NCBI GenBank assembly: GCA_964343835.1
Contig: CAYFKR010000012.1
Coordinates: forward strand, 43,194-107,193
Direction of reading: 5' to 3'
DNA: 64,000 nt
Source: CALEMW01 sp964343835
GTDB taxonomy: Bacteria > Krumholzibacteriota > Krumholzibacteriia > LZORAL124-64-63
The notes under the pieces were generated by a model. The model was not told the DNA's origin. It saw only the letters and a program-made list of their open reading frames with translations, and did no database searches. This document shows positions 38,480 through 47,309 of this stretch, piece after piece (positions within the stretch are counted from its first letter, which is position 1; each line of letters opens with the position of its first letter). A program made the translations under genes and the position numbers.

Positions 38480-39847
38480 TCACCCCCGGAGCCAGGCCCC
38501 CAGGTCGTCGTCGGAGGCGTCGCCGCCCCAGGACAGGACGCCCCCGTCCACGCCCGCATCCCGAAGGGCCGCAGGCAGATGGGGGTGACCGAGGAGCAGG
38601 ATCGGCGGGCTGCCGGCCCGCTCGTGGAGGGCTGAAATCCGCCGGGCCTCAGCGGACGTGATCGGCCGATGGGACGTGACGAGCAGCAGCGTCGCCGGTG
38701 GGACCGCCGCCTCGGGCCCCGTGGGGTCGCAGCGGGTCATGGAACCGGTGAACCCCGCCCGGACGGGAGCATCGGGAGCCAGGGCCCCCCAGCGGTGGTC
38801 GCCGGTCAGGTCGATCCAGACCAGGGCGCCCGTGCGGGGCAACGAGGCATCCACGAGCCGGAGACGCGCTTCCAACCACGTATCAGCCGGGACGGGCACG
38901 GCCTCCGGGCCGATGTCCTCGCCGATGCCGCCGGACGCCTCATCGACGGGAAACGCCATGGAGGGAATGCCCCGGATCAGCAGACGATCGACGGCCCCCG
39001 GAAACGCATCCAGCCAGGATCGGGGATAGGATCCGGGCTCGACCATGCCGGGCTCCCCCATCGGCTCCTCTCCCGTGGCGGCGGCCAGGACGGGGCGCAG
39101 GGCGGCCATGGTCACGTCGTCGGACCAGATCGCGGCCCCGGTCATCTCCGACCGGAGTCGGGTCAGGGCGGCGACGTCGCACGAGGCCGGCGTCCCGTCC
39201 TCCGATACCGGCAGATGGCCCACCATCACCGCATCGGCTCCCGCCGCCAGCGCGGCCGCGAAGGGCGCCGAATCGACGGCGACGGCGCCGTCCACCGCGC
39301 CCAGATGGGTGTCCACACGGGTGCCGCCGTGACCGGGCCAGTGCTTGAGGCAGGTTCCGACGCCGGCCTCGAGCAGCCCCGTCGTCGCCGCCGCCGCGTG
39401 ACGGGCCACGAGCTCCGCCTCCGCCCCGAACGACCGCGAGCCGATCACGGCGTTGCGGGGTTCGCTCAGGACGTCGCAGCAGGGGGCCAGGACCCGGTCG
39501 ATGCCCAGGTCCACGAGGCGGCGGCCGGTGTCCAGATGGACGCGCCGGGTGAGGTCTTCGTCGTCGACCCGTCCCAGGGTCGCCGCCGCAGGCGGTCGCC
39601 CGACGGCCGCCGCCAGGACCGACACGGGGCCTCCCTCGTGATCGGCCACGATCTCCGCCCCGCGCCCCAGCACGGCCTTCAGGTCCCGGCACAGCCGGCG
39701 GAGCTGTTCCGGCCCCGTGACGTTGCGCCCGAAGAGGATCACCCCGGCCGGTTCCCAGCGTTCGAGCCAGGCCCGTTCCGCCGCCGTAAGGACGGGGCCG
39801 TCGAGCCCCACCACGAGCCGACGCGCCGTCATGTCGCTCATCGCCAT
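38480..39847 (-). CDS. nagZ: GH3 family beta-N-acetylhexosaminidase (NagZ-like)
   Basis: Probably cleaves GlcNAc from peptidoglycan fragments. The 455-residue product has GRNVTGPEQLRRL near the N-terminus, the GH3 motif KHWPGHGGTRVDTH, and SDDVTMAAL with the likely nucleophile Asp. A C-terminal extension ending in LGAWLRG resembles the second GH3 domain of longer relatives. No signal peptide is seen. ATG 39847 has GGAG five bases upstream; ATG 39841 overlaps the SpoIID stop as ATGA, so either may be used. Activity toward other beta-linked sugars is possible. Confidence 0.85.
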   Translation of the reverse strand: MAMSDMTARRLVVGLDGPVLTAAERAWLERWEPAGVILFGRNVTGPEQLRRLCRDLKAVLGRGAEIVADHEGGPVSVLAAAVGRPPAAATLGRVDDEDLTRRVHLDTGRRLVDLGIDRVLAPCCDVLSEPRNAVIGSRSFGAEAELVARHAAAATTGLLEAGVGTCLKHWPGHGGTRVDTHLGAVDGAVAVDSAPFAAALAAGADAVMVGHLPVSEDGTPASCDVAALTRLRSEMTGAAIWSDDVTMAALRPVLAAATGEEPMGEPGMVEPGSYPRSWLDAFPGAVDRLLIRGIPSMAFPVDEASGGIGEDIGPEAVPVPADTWLEARLRLVDASLPRTGALVWIDLTGDHRWGALAPDAPVRAGFTGSMTRCDPTGPEAAVPPATLLLVTSHRPITSAEARRISALHERAGSPPILLLGHPHLPAALRDAGVDGGVLSWGGDASDDDLGAWLRG

Positions 39848-41214
39848 GCCGTCTCCAGCCTGGCACCGGGGTAGTAGTGTTCCAGGATCGCCCGGTAGGT
39901 GTGTCCCAGTTCCGCCATGCGCAGGGCGCCCACCTGGCACAGGCCCACGCCGTGACCGAACCCGCGACCGTCCAGCCGGACCGAGACGAGCCGGCCCTCC
40001 CGGTCCCGGACCAGGTCCACGTCGAACCAGGCGCTGCGCAGGATGGAGAAGCGTCCCGACGCCGGAGCCAGCACCCAGCGGGTCCGGTCGCCCCGGATGC
40101 GATACACGCCGCTGGTGGTGACCACCTCCAGCCGATCCACCCGACCGGACGTGGTCCGTCGGGTCACGCGGATGTTCCTCAGGCGTCCCGGCTCCCGCGG
40201 GTCGGCGCCGGAGCCGGACGGTTCGAACACGCGTCCCGCCCACCTGGTGCGCGAGGGCGAGGCCGCCACCCAGTCCAGGTAGGCGGGCAGGGAGCGGGCG
40301 AGCACCCCTTCGATCTCGTCCCGGGTCCACGTGTCGTGCCACTGGAACTGGCTGGAGCCGGCGCAGTACGCCTTGCCGTCGCGCCCCCGGTCGGAGTGGC
40401 TCCGCAGGTACGGGCGGCTGGGCCGCTGCCACACCTCGTGCACGTTGCTGGTGGTGCCGCCGCAGGTGGAGCTGTAGTAGGCCTCGATCTCGGCGCCGTC
40501 GTGACGGAGCACCAGCCCGGCGGTGCTCTCGATGGCCAGGTCGCACCAGCGGTCGGTGCCCTCGAGCCCCTTGTAGACCTGATCCCGGGTGTCGGCCCAC
40601 ACGTCGAAGCCGTGGGCCTGGCGCTCCCCCAGATGGGCCACGGTGTACGTGCGCGCCGCCACCGACTGGGCCTCCAGGGCCGCCAGCCCCGACTGCCCCG
40701 GCCGCCCGATCTCCCAGGGCACCACGCCCCGCAGGTAGCTCTCCAGTTCCAGCACGTTGACCAGGGTCAGGCCGTCGTCGCGCGGGACGGCCAGCAGCTC
40801 GCCATCGTAGGGACGGCCGTCGAAGACCAGGTGGGCGCGGGGATCGGTCGGAGCGAGACGCAGCGGACCGGCGGCCGACGCGGCCACGGTTCCGTCGGAA
40901 CGGACCGCCTCCACTCCTGCCGCGGTGCGGCGGATGGTGAACGAACCGCCCGGGACGGTCCGGCCGCCGGTCGCGAGGTCCACCTCCCCCGGCGCCTCGA
41001 CGACCAGGACCTCCCGACCCGCAGCCAGCCCCACGCGCAGCAGCCGCGGCCCCGACCGCCACTCGTGCAGCCGCTGCTGCCGGACCCGCTCGCGCTCCCC
41101 GGTACGGGGCCCCGGAGCGCCGCGGCGATGGGGCGCACAGCCCCACACGACGACGGCCAGCCCCGTCAGGAGCAGGCCGATCGCCGCGATCCGTCGGTAT
41201 CCGGAACCCATCAT
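39838..41214 (-). CDS. SpoIID/LytB domain lipoprotein
   Basis: SpoIID-domain proteins cut glycan strands of peptidoglycan as lytic transglycosylases. The 458-residue product is a predicted lipoprotein (VVWGC, Cys26). It has the SpoIID motifs GVVPWEIG (E168 is the likely catalytic Glu), LEAQSVAARTYT, YYSSTCGGTTS and GRGFGHGVGLCQVGA. No sporulation genes are nearby, so a role in division or cell-wall turnover is more likely. It is coupled by ATGA overlap to the C25 peptidase gene upstream, and the NagZ start lies at its stop. Confidence 0.88.
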   Translation of the reverse strand: MMGSGYRRIAAIGLLLTGLAVVVWGCAPHRRGAPGPRTGERERVRQQRLHEWRSGPRLLRVGLAAGREVLVVEAPGEVDLATGGRTVPGGSFTIRRTAAGVEAVRSDGTVAASAAGPLRLAPTDPRAHLVFDGRPYDGELLAVPRDDGLTLVNVLELESYLRGVVPWEIGRPGQSGLAALEAQSVAARTYTVAHLGERQAHGFDVWADTRDQVYKGLEGTDRWCDLAIESTAGLVLRHDGAEIEAYYSSTCGGTTSNVHEVWQRPSRPYLRSHSDRGRDGKAYCAGSSQFQWHDTWTRDEIEGVLARSLPAYLDWVAASPSRTRWAGRVFEPSGSGADPREPGRLRNIRVTRRTTSGRVDRLEVVTTSGVYRIRGDRTRWVLAPASGRFSILRSAWFDVDLVRDREGRLVSVRLDGRGFGHGVGLCQVGALRMAELGHTYRAILEHYYPGARLETAWR

Positions 41215-44200
41215 CGCATCATCACGAGCCGTTCCATGCCGCTGGCCACCTGGCCTGCGGCAGCGTCCAGCTCCACGCGGTACAGGTAGGTGCCGTTGGC
41301 CGGCCGGTCGCCCTCGTCGTCACGGCCGTCCCAGTCCACGATCACCCGGCCGCCGCCCCGGAAGTCCGAGGCCGACACCGGCAGGGTGGCGATCCTGTGT
41401 CCCGCCACCGAGTAGACGTGGATCCGGCCGCCGGCCACGCCGGCGTCGGTGCGGAACATGAAGCGGGCGTCGTCGCCCACCGGGTTCGGGAACACGGCCA
41501 GGTCGAAGATCCCGCTGCCGGCGGGAGCGTCCCCGCTCAGGGGGATCACCACCGGCATGTCGCCGATGGTCAGCGTCAGCACGGGCTCGGATCCGGTCAC
41601 GGCCAGATCGAAGGCCATGTCCACGGCGTGTTCGTCGGCCCGGGTCAGGACCACGCCGGACACCTCGGCCCCGTCGCCCGTCAGGGTCAGGGACGCCTCG
41701 GCATCGACGAACGCGGACGTCACCACGCGCCCGGTGAAGGGCTCCGGATCGCCGCCGGGCAGGGGCGACTCCCCGGGGATGAACTGGGCCCCGCCGGTAT
41801 AGAGCGTCACGGTCGTGGGTGTGGACACGGAGAACTCCGTGTGGGGCGCGTCGTCGTCCAGGTCGGCGGTGTCGTAGACGTGGAACACGATGGTGCGGTC
41901 GTCTGCCGTCAGGGGCAGTCGCACGTCCCACGTGGCGAACTGGTCGTCCTCGGCGCCCTCGGGGGTGCCGCCGGTGATGGCGGCCGACACGGGGTTGCCG
42001 TCGCCGTCGAGCACCTCCAGCCGGTCCACGCCGGCCTCGTCGAAGGCCTCGACGGTCAGCACCAGCTCGTTGGACGCGTCGCGGGCCTTGAGCTCCGCAC
42101 CCTCGGTCAACGGCTCCCAGTCCACCAGCACGCGGGCTCGGGGCGGGGCGGCGTCCAGGGTGGTCAGCACGTCGCCGAGCAGGGCGTACTGGGCCACCAG
42201 GCGCTTGGACAGCAGGTCCGCGGCGCCGCCCAGGAACTCCAGGTTCGTGGCCAGGAAGAGCTCGCCCAGCACCCAGCGGGATCGGCCGCCGTCGCCGCGG
42301 GGCGGGTGGTCGAGCCACACATTGCCCATCACGCCGGCGTAGCGCTCGTTGGTGAGCAGGAATTCGTAACCGCCGCTGGCGTAGGTGGCCATGGCGCCGG
42401 CGTTCGTCCGCCGGAGCATCTTCTCGGCCAGGGAGGGGTAGTCGTAGACCGTGTCCTCGGTCCGGTCGCGGGCCCAGGTGGCGATGTGGCAGCCCAGCCC
42501 CACGAAGACGAAGGGCTTGCCGTCGTTGGAGAAACCGGCGATGTCCCGGCGGTCGATGAACCCGTAGTCCACGATCATCCGCTCGTGGGCCATGGTGTAG
42601 TCGTTGGCGTGGCCCTGGTAGTGGACCAGCGTGCCGCCGCGGCCGATCTCGGAGAGCATCACGGGCCGGACCAGTTCCTCGGCATGGTCCTGGAAGTCCC
42701 TGAGAGGGCGCTCGACGAGTCCCTCGCACAGGGGGTCGAGATAGTCGCCCAGGAACACGCGGGCGGCGTCGAGGCCCTCGATCCAGTCGCCGTCCACGCC
42801 GCCGGCGTTCTCCCAGCGGCCGGCCAGGGCGTTCTGGCTGGACTCGAAGCGCTGCTCCAGTCCGTCGGGCTCCTGGGTGGAGCCCTGGCTCTGGTAGCCG
42901 TCGGACCAGGCGTCGTCGGCCAGCAGCACGGCGCGGCGCTTCCAGTCGCCGTCGGAGGCCTCGTAGGCCATGACCTTGTCGATCATCGTCGCGATCTCGT
43001 CGGACGAGTTGCCCGGGAAGCGGGCGATGGCGGCCTCAGGCAGCGGGGCCCCGATTTCGTCGGGGTAGGCGTCGGTGGCCTCGGGCGTCACGAACCAGGA
43101 GTCGGATGCCAGCAGTTCGCGCGGGTAGCTGCCGTTGGTCCAGGCGTGCCAGCGCGAGGGCACGAAGTCGCGGGTGCCGTCCTCCTCCGAGAGGCTCCGC
43201 ACGTTCTGGTAGGCGTCGCCGAAGATCTGCACGGCCCACACGCCCCAGTTCTCCAGGGCGTGGTCCACCATGGCCTTGAGGGCGTCGGGGTGCTTCATGC
43301 CGCCGCTGAACCAGTCGAAGACCTGCTGCGACTCCACCACGTGGATCGCCACGGGATCGCCGCCGCGGCCCGTGCGGTACTGCACCCAGCGGTCCGCCTC
43401 CTCGCGGAACTCGGCGTGGGTGATCACCAGCACGTCGAAGGGGCCGGCGACGGCGGTGGGGTCGTCCACCGTCGTCACGCGGCTCGCCCGGAAGTACTGG
43501 AAGGTGGGGATGGCCTGGCTCAGCGGGCCTTCCACCGCCATGAAGCGGCGGGCGGCCGGAGCGGCCTGGTTCCCCGCGATGGACAGGGTCCAGGTGTCGT
43601 CGCCCGCGTCCACCACGTTGGCCGCGGTCAGGGCCACCGCCTCGGGGTTCCGCGGGTCGCTCACGTCGAACAGGTGGAGCTGATCGCCGCCGAAGCCCGT
43701 CACCTCCACGTGACGCACGCCGGTGCCGGCTCCCAGGTGGAAGTCGAGGGCGTCGTTCACCGCGGTGTAGGCCGCCTCGTAGTCCACCTCGAACCAGTCC
43801 AGGTAGCCCAGGATCAGGGCGCTGGTCCCCATGCTGTCCATCACCAGGTCCGCGTCGGCGATCCAGTCGCTCCACACGGTGTCGCCGCTCAGGTTCGAGT
43901 CGTACACGCGCCCGGCGTGGTTCACGTTGGCCAGCTCGCCGAACACCGAGGGCCCGGTGCCGTCGTCCAGGGCGAGGCTGAAGTCCCGCAGCGAGGTCCC
44001 GACCCCGAAGCCCCCTACCCGGATCCGCACGTCGGCCCGTCCCGGCACGGGGCTCTTCGCGCCCACGGGCACGCGGGCCTCGGAGGCGCGTACCGCATTC
44101 CAGTGGTAGCGGTCGTCGGCGGTGGCGTTGGGAGCATAGCGGTGGTGGGTGTCTTCCTCGTGGTAATCGGTCCGGCGGTACGAGGTCTCCGGCGCGGCGC

Positions 44201-45431
44201 TCGCCGCACCGAGGGACTGGACGTCCATGCGGGCCCAGGCCTCCCCCGCGTCGGGCTCGGCCACCGCCAGGAAGTAGATGTTGCCGCCGCTGACGGGGTC
44301 GATGGTCGAGGGGCTGTACTGTTCCTCCGTGTCGACGTTGGCCAGGTGGTCGCCGTCGGCGTCGGTGAAGGCGACGTCGTCGCGGGCGCGCAGGCCCCAG
44401 AACACGAAATGGTCGGCGCCGGAGAAGTCGTCGCCCTCGCCCACCATCAGGATGGGCACCTCGATCTCCTCGTACACGCCGGGCGTGCCCTCCACGGCCC
44501 GGCGCTGATACAGGCGGATCTGGTCCTCGCCCACGCCGTCCAGGTCCAGCAGGCCGGCGGCGTCCAGGGTCGAGGCGTCGATGCGGTGCAGGCGCGTCTT
44601 GGTCACCGGCAGGCGCACCTCGGGCTGCAGCAGGGTGCCGCGACGCTGTGTGCGCTTGACGGGCCCGAACGGCGACGCCGGGCGCACGGCGGGATCCGCG
44701 GGCAGGGTGCCGAGCATGTCGCCGTTGATCAGCAGCGACGAGAAGCGGTCGTCGGCCCGGCCCGGTGCCGCGGTCGTCTTGACCGCGTCGTCCCTCACGA
44801 ATTCCACCTCGAGCACGGCCCGTTCCAGCACGCGCACGGCCCGCCCGGCCGCGTCCACGCCCAGGGGACGGATCCGCAGGGGCGCCACGCGACGCCCGCG
44901 CCAGGCGGTCGGCGCTCCCAGTTCCCAGGCTCCGCCGTCCAGGGATGCCGCGAGGTCCGCTCGCTGCTCCGGCGTCAGGACCACGCTTCCGCTGCGCGGC
45001 TCCTCCCCCGGCAGCAGGAACTCGTCGGCCAGGACCGGACGTCCCCCCTCCTCGCCCTCGCGCATGACCGGCGTTGGCGTCGGTGCGAGCAGACGGGGCT
45101 CCACGTCGCGCCAAGCCTCGGACACGACCCTCAGTTCGGCCCGGTGTCCAGGCGGCACCACGAGCCACCCGCCGGCCACCGGAATCCGCGGTCCGGCCGG
45201 GACGCCCGCCGGGGCGAACCCGTCGATGTGTGCCGTCGAGAAGACCCGGCCGTCCTCGCGCACGACCTCGCGCCAGACCGGATCGCCGGGCACGATCTCG
45301 AGGCGCAGGGCCTGGTCGTCGGACGAGACGACGCGCCACGGCGCCGCCGTCGCGACGACGGCCCAGAGCATCAGGACGGGAACGACGAGCAGAAGCCGCC
45401 TCGCGGCGGTCGGGCTGAAGCATCGGCGCAT
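41211..45431 (-). CDS. Large secreted C25 (gingipain/PorU-like) peptidase with FlgD-like C-terminal domain
   Basis: A 1406-residue exported cysteine peptidase. A signal peptide (about residues 1-28, LLLVVPVLMLWAVVATA) leads into an N-terminal beta domain. The C25 catalytic domain (about 700-1080) has the His motif HYQGHANDY (H937/H941) and the Cys in GLGCHIATW (C981). Two beta-sandwich regions follow. A final domain of about 90 residues has the FNPN-like FPNPVGDDARF, IHVYSVAGHRI and NGTYLYRVEL, the form shared by FlgD-Ig and type IX sorting domains. ATG 45431 has GGAGACC upstream. It heads the operon with SpoIID and NagZ. The architecture resembles PorU, but no other Por gene is here. Confidence 0.87.
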   Translation of the reverse strand: MRRCFSPTAARRLLLVVPVLMLWAVVATAAPWRVVSSDDQALRLEIVPGDPVWREVVREDGRVFSTAHIDGFAPAGVPAGPRIPVAGGWLVVPPGHRAELRVVSEAWRDVEPRLLAPTPTPVMREGEEGGRPVLADEFLLPGEEPRSGSVVLTPEQRADLAASLDGGAWELGAPTAWRGRRVAPLRIRPLGVDAAGRAVRVLERAVLEVEFVRDDAVKTTAAPGRADDRFSSLLINGDMLGTLPADPAVRPASPFGPVKRTQRRGTLLQPEVRLPVTKTRLHRIDASTLDAAGLLDLDGVGEDQIRLYQRRAVEGTPGVYEEIEVPILMVGEGDDFSGADHFVFWGLRARDDVAFTDADGDHLANVDTEEQYSPSTIDPVSGGNIYFLAVAEPDAGEAWARMDVQSLGAASAAPETSYRRTDYHEEDTHHRYAPNATADDRYHWNAVRASEARVPVGAKSPVPGRADVRIRVGGFGVGTSLRDFSLALDDGTGPSVFGELANVNHAGRVYDSNLSGDTVWSDWIADADLVMDSMGTSALILGYLDWFEVDYEAAYTAVNDALDFHLGAGTGVRHVEVTGFGGDQLHLFDVSDPRNPEAVALTAANVVDAGDDTWTLSIAGNQAAPAARRFMAVEGPLSQAIPTFQYFRASRVTTVDDPTAVAGPFDVLVITHAEFREEADRWVQYRTGRGGDPVAIHVVESQQVFDWFSGGMKHPDALKAMVDHALENWGVWAVQIFGDAYQNVRSLSEEDGTRDFVPSRWHAWTNGSYPRELLASDSWFVTPEATDAYPDEIGAPLPEAAIARFPGNSSDEIATMIDKVMAYEASDGDWKRRAVLLADDAWSDGYQSQGSTQEPDGLEQRFESSQNALAGRWENAGGVDGDWIEGLDAARVFLGDYLDPLCEGLVERPLRDFQDHAEELVRPVMLSEIGRGGTLVHYQGHANDYTMAHERMIVDYGFIDRRDIAGFSNDGKPFVFVGLGCHIATWARDRTEDTVYDYPSLAEKMLRRTNAGAMATYASGGYEFLLTNERYAGVMGNVWLDHPPRGDGGRSRWVLGELFLATNLEFLGGAADLLSKRLVAQYALLGDVLTTLDAAPPRARVLVDWEPLTEGAELKARDASNELVLTVEAFDEAGVDRLEVLDGDGNPVSAAITGGTPEGAEDDQFATWDVRLPLTADDRTIVFHVYDTADLDDDAPHTEFSVSTPTTVTLYTGGAQFIPGESPLPGGDPEPFTGRVVTSAFVDAEASLTLTGDGAEVSGVVLTRADEHAVDMAFDLAVTGSEPVLTLTIGDMPVVIPLSGDAPAGSGIFDLAVFPNPVGDDARFMFRTDAGVAGGRIHVYSVAGHRIATLPVSASDFRGGGRVIVDWDGRDDEGDRPANGTYLYRVELDAAAGQVASGMERLVMMR

Positions 45432-45482
45432 GCCGGTCTCCTCACCAGGGGCGGGTGGGGGTGGGTCGATACGATAGGGGAC

Positions 45483-45511
45483 AGAGTAATCGGGGTCGGG
45501 CGGGCGGTCAA
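45483..45511 (-). promoter_or_regulatory. Promoter of the C25-SpoIID-NagZ operon
   Basis: TTGACC (45511-45506), a 17-base spacer and TACTCT (45488-45483), about 50 bases before ATG 45431. Confidence 0.55.
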
Positions 45512-45543
45512 CGGCGACGCCCGCCGACCGTCGGAAACGCGAA

Positions 45544-45568
45544 GGGGGACGGGAAGTTCCCGTCCCCC
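45544..45568 (-). terminator. Terminator of the NED-tail gene at 45602
   Basis: An inverted repeat with GGGGGACGGG facing CCCGTCCCCC and a five-base loop, then TTCGCGTTT, 34 bases past the stop. Confidence 0.6.
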
Positions 45569-45601
45569 TATCCTGCTGTCTCGCTTGGTCTCGAACGGAG
45601 A

Positions 45602-46222
45602 TTAGCGGAACAGGTTCTTCACCTCGGAGAACGAGCGGTCCTCGTTGCCCACGGGGTCGGCATAGGTGCCCTGGCTGTTGATGATGAAGCAGGCGTTGGC
45701 GAAGCCGCCGACGTTGCTCATGCACTCGACCAGCAGGCCGGCGTCGTCGCCATCTGCGTAGCCCGGGTTCTCGCTGGGGAAGGACTGGGAACCGGGGATG
45801 CCGTCAATGAAGAAGGCAAGCTCGGTGCTGGTGTCCAGCACGAAGGCCGTCCACGTGGCGAGCACGACGGAGCCGTTGCCGTTCGGGTTGATGGCGAGGC
45901 CGCCAGTACCGATACCGACCTGGAAGCCCGCATCGGAAGGATCCACGTCCAGACCCGCACTCAGTTCCCAGGAGGGAGCGGTGGCGGCGCCCATGACGTT
46001 GACGGTGGCCTCCCAGCCGCTGATGCCGGTGGAGGTGGGGTTGGTGATGCACAGGTACAGGGTCACGCTCTCGAAGGGCACGGCCGTGTTCATGAGCAGG
46101 TCGGCCGAGGAGACGCTGGCAGCGTCGCCGTCGGCGTACATGCCGATGCTGTTGGGGCCGGGGTAGGCAAACGCCATGGCGGACAGAGCGAGAACGGAAA
46201 GAACGGTGAGCAAGGTCTTCAT
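45602..46222 (-). CDS. Small secreted protein with C-terminal NED tail (2)
   Basis: A 206-residue exported protein of unknown function. Signal peptide MKTLLTVLSVLALSAMAFA is followed by a beta-rich body with the paralog-shared segments PFESVTLYL, GISGWEATV, SAGLDVDPSDAGFQVGIG and VVLATWTAF. It ends NEDRSFSEVKNLFR. Three Cys are present in the mature part. The start is ATG 46222; GGGGA is 12 or so bases upstream. The leader is long (about 180 bases) and structured. A cohesin-like or lectin-like fold is possible but unproven. Confidence 0.7.
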   Translation of the reverse strand: MKTLLTVLSVLALSAMAFAYPGPNSIGMYADGDAASVSSADLLMNTAVPFESVTLYLCITNPTSTGISGWEATVNVMGAATAPSWELSAGLDVDPSDAGFQVGIGTGGLAINPNGNGSVVLATWTAFVLDTSTELAFFIDGIPGSQSFPSENPGYADGDDAGLLVECMSNVGGFANACFIINSQGTYADPVGNEDRSFSEVKNLFR

Positions 46223-46408
46223 GGGTACGAGTCCCCTTTCCCTGGGTGACGTTGGAACCTCGCGTCTACGGACCGGGCGCCCGGGGACCGGACGATCGGG
46301 GGTGAGACGCTCTTGACAGAGCCTGACGGAGCACTGTGTCCATGACGCTGGCCCCTGCCCGTCCCGCCCCCGTGCGGGACGGACAGGCCGAGGACAGAAA
46401 GTCACATC

Positions 46409-46437
46409 AATATCCGGACGAACCGGATCGGTGTCAA
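46409..46437 (-). promoter_or_regulatory. Promoter of the NED-tail gene at 45602
   Basis: TTGACA (46437-46432), a 17-base spacer and GATATT (46414-46409). It lies far upstream of ATG 46222. Confidence 0.6.
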
Positions 46438-46489
46438 GGGGCAGTCTGCCCCAAGCCCGACGGCCTGTCCAACCCTAATTTCACTCCTG

Positions 46490-46526
46490 CACAAACGAAA
46501 CCGACCCGGTCCGAAGACCGGGTCGG
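46490..46526 (-). terminator. Terminator of the NED-tail gene at 46564
   Basis: A perfect 11-pair stem (CCGACCCGGTC with GACCGGGTCGG, TTCG loop) followed by TTTCGTTTG on the minus strand. Confidence 0.8.
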
Positions 46527-46563
46527 CTGTTCGCGGAACGAATCCCGTGAATCCGGATGGACT

Positions 46564-47160
46564 CTACTGGAACAGGTCCTTGACCTGGCTCCAGCTCATG
46601 TCCTCGTTGGCGACCACGTCACAGGCGTTGATCTGCGCGCAGGCGACGTAGGGGTAGCCGGAGCTGACCTGGAAGGGGATCAGCAGACCGGCGTCCGAGC
46701 CGCTGGCGTAACCGGGGGTACCGGCGAAGGACACGGAACCGGGGACGTCGGAGACGGTGAAGTCGACGATGTCCGTCGGAGCCATGATGAAGCCGGCCCA
46801 GGTGGCCAGCACGACGGCCGGGGCGGACGGCAGGGCCGCGGGGGCCACGCCGATGCCGACCTGGAAGCCGGTGTCGGAAGGATCAACGTCCAGGCCGGCG
46901 GCCAGGGTCCACGCGGGGGCCACGGGGGCGCCGCCCACGGACACCACGGCCTCCCAGCCGGAGATGCCGGTGGCGTCGGACACGTTGGTGGCCAGCAGGT
47001 AGGCGGTCACCTGCTCGAAGGGAGCGGCGGTGTAGTGGCAGGTCACCAGACCATCGAGGTCGAAGTACACGCCGATGCCGTCGGGATCGTTGTCCTGGGC
47101 GAAGGCGGTGGCGGCGGTCAGAAGCGCGAAGATGGTGAGCAGAGCAGTTAGCTTCTTCAT
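46564..47160 (-). CDS. Small secreted protein with C-terminal NED tail (3)
   Basis: A 198-residue exported protein. Signal peptide about residues 1-21 (ending ATAFA before QDND), then DGIGVYFDLDG, PFEQVTAYLLATN, GISGWEAVV, AAGLDVDPSDTGFQVGIG and the tail NEDMSWSQVKDLFQ. It is a clear tandem duplicate of the gene at 47310, with the same length and tail. AGGAGAC lies ten bases before ATG 47160. Function is unknown. No promoter was found in the 149-base gap upstream, so it may depend on readthrough. Confidence 0.72.
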   Translation of the reverse strand: MKKLTALLTIFALLTAATAFAQDNDPDGIGVYFDLDGLVTCHYTAAPFEQVTAYLLATNVSDATGISGWEAVVSVGGAPVAPAWTLAAGLDVDPSDTGFQVGIGVAPAALPSAPAVVLATWAGFIMAPTDIVDFTVSDVPGSVSFAGTPGYASGSDAGLLIPFQVSSGYPYVACAQINACDVVANEDMSWSQVKDLFQ

Positions 47161-47220
47161 GGGGCGAAGTCTCCTGTCAATGAGTGTTGCGGGGCGAGGC
47201 TGGCGAGAGCCTCCCGGATC

Positions 47221-47261
47221 CAAGAAGAGCCGGCTTCGGCCACGAATGACTCAGCCGGCTC
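47221..47261 (-). terminator. Second hairpin between the duplicated NED-tail genes
   Basis: A nine-pair stem (GAGCCGGCT with AGCCGGCTC) and TTCTTG tail follow the first hairpin at 47271-47298 on the minus strand. Confidence 0.55.
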
Positions 47262-47270
47262 GAGAAGCGC

Positions 47271-47298
47271 CGTCCGGACCGCCGAAGCGGTCCGGACG
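47271..47298 (-). terminator. First hairpin after the NED-tail gene at 47310
   Basis: A perfect 12-pair stem with a TTCG loop, 12 bases past the stop, without a strong T run. Together with the next hairpin it forms a tandem terminator. Confidence 0.6.
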
Positions 47299-47309
47299 AC
47301 ACGGAAGGA

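Larger units (their letters stand above)
46223..46563. other. 341-base gap between NED-tail genes: leader, promoter and terminator
   Basis: No gene is seen. From right to left on the minus strand it holds the terminator of the 46564 gene, a promoter with TTGACA (46437-46432) and GATATT (46414-46409), and a leader of about 180 bases for the 45602 gene. The leader contains a GC-rich hairpin of about 14 pairs just after the presumed transcription start (46366-46393 region). Confidence 0.6.
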
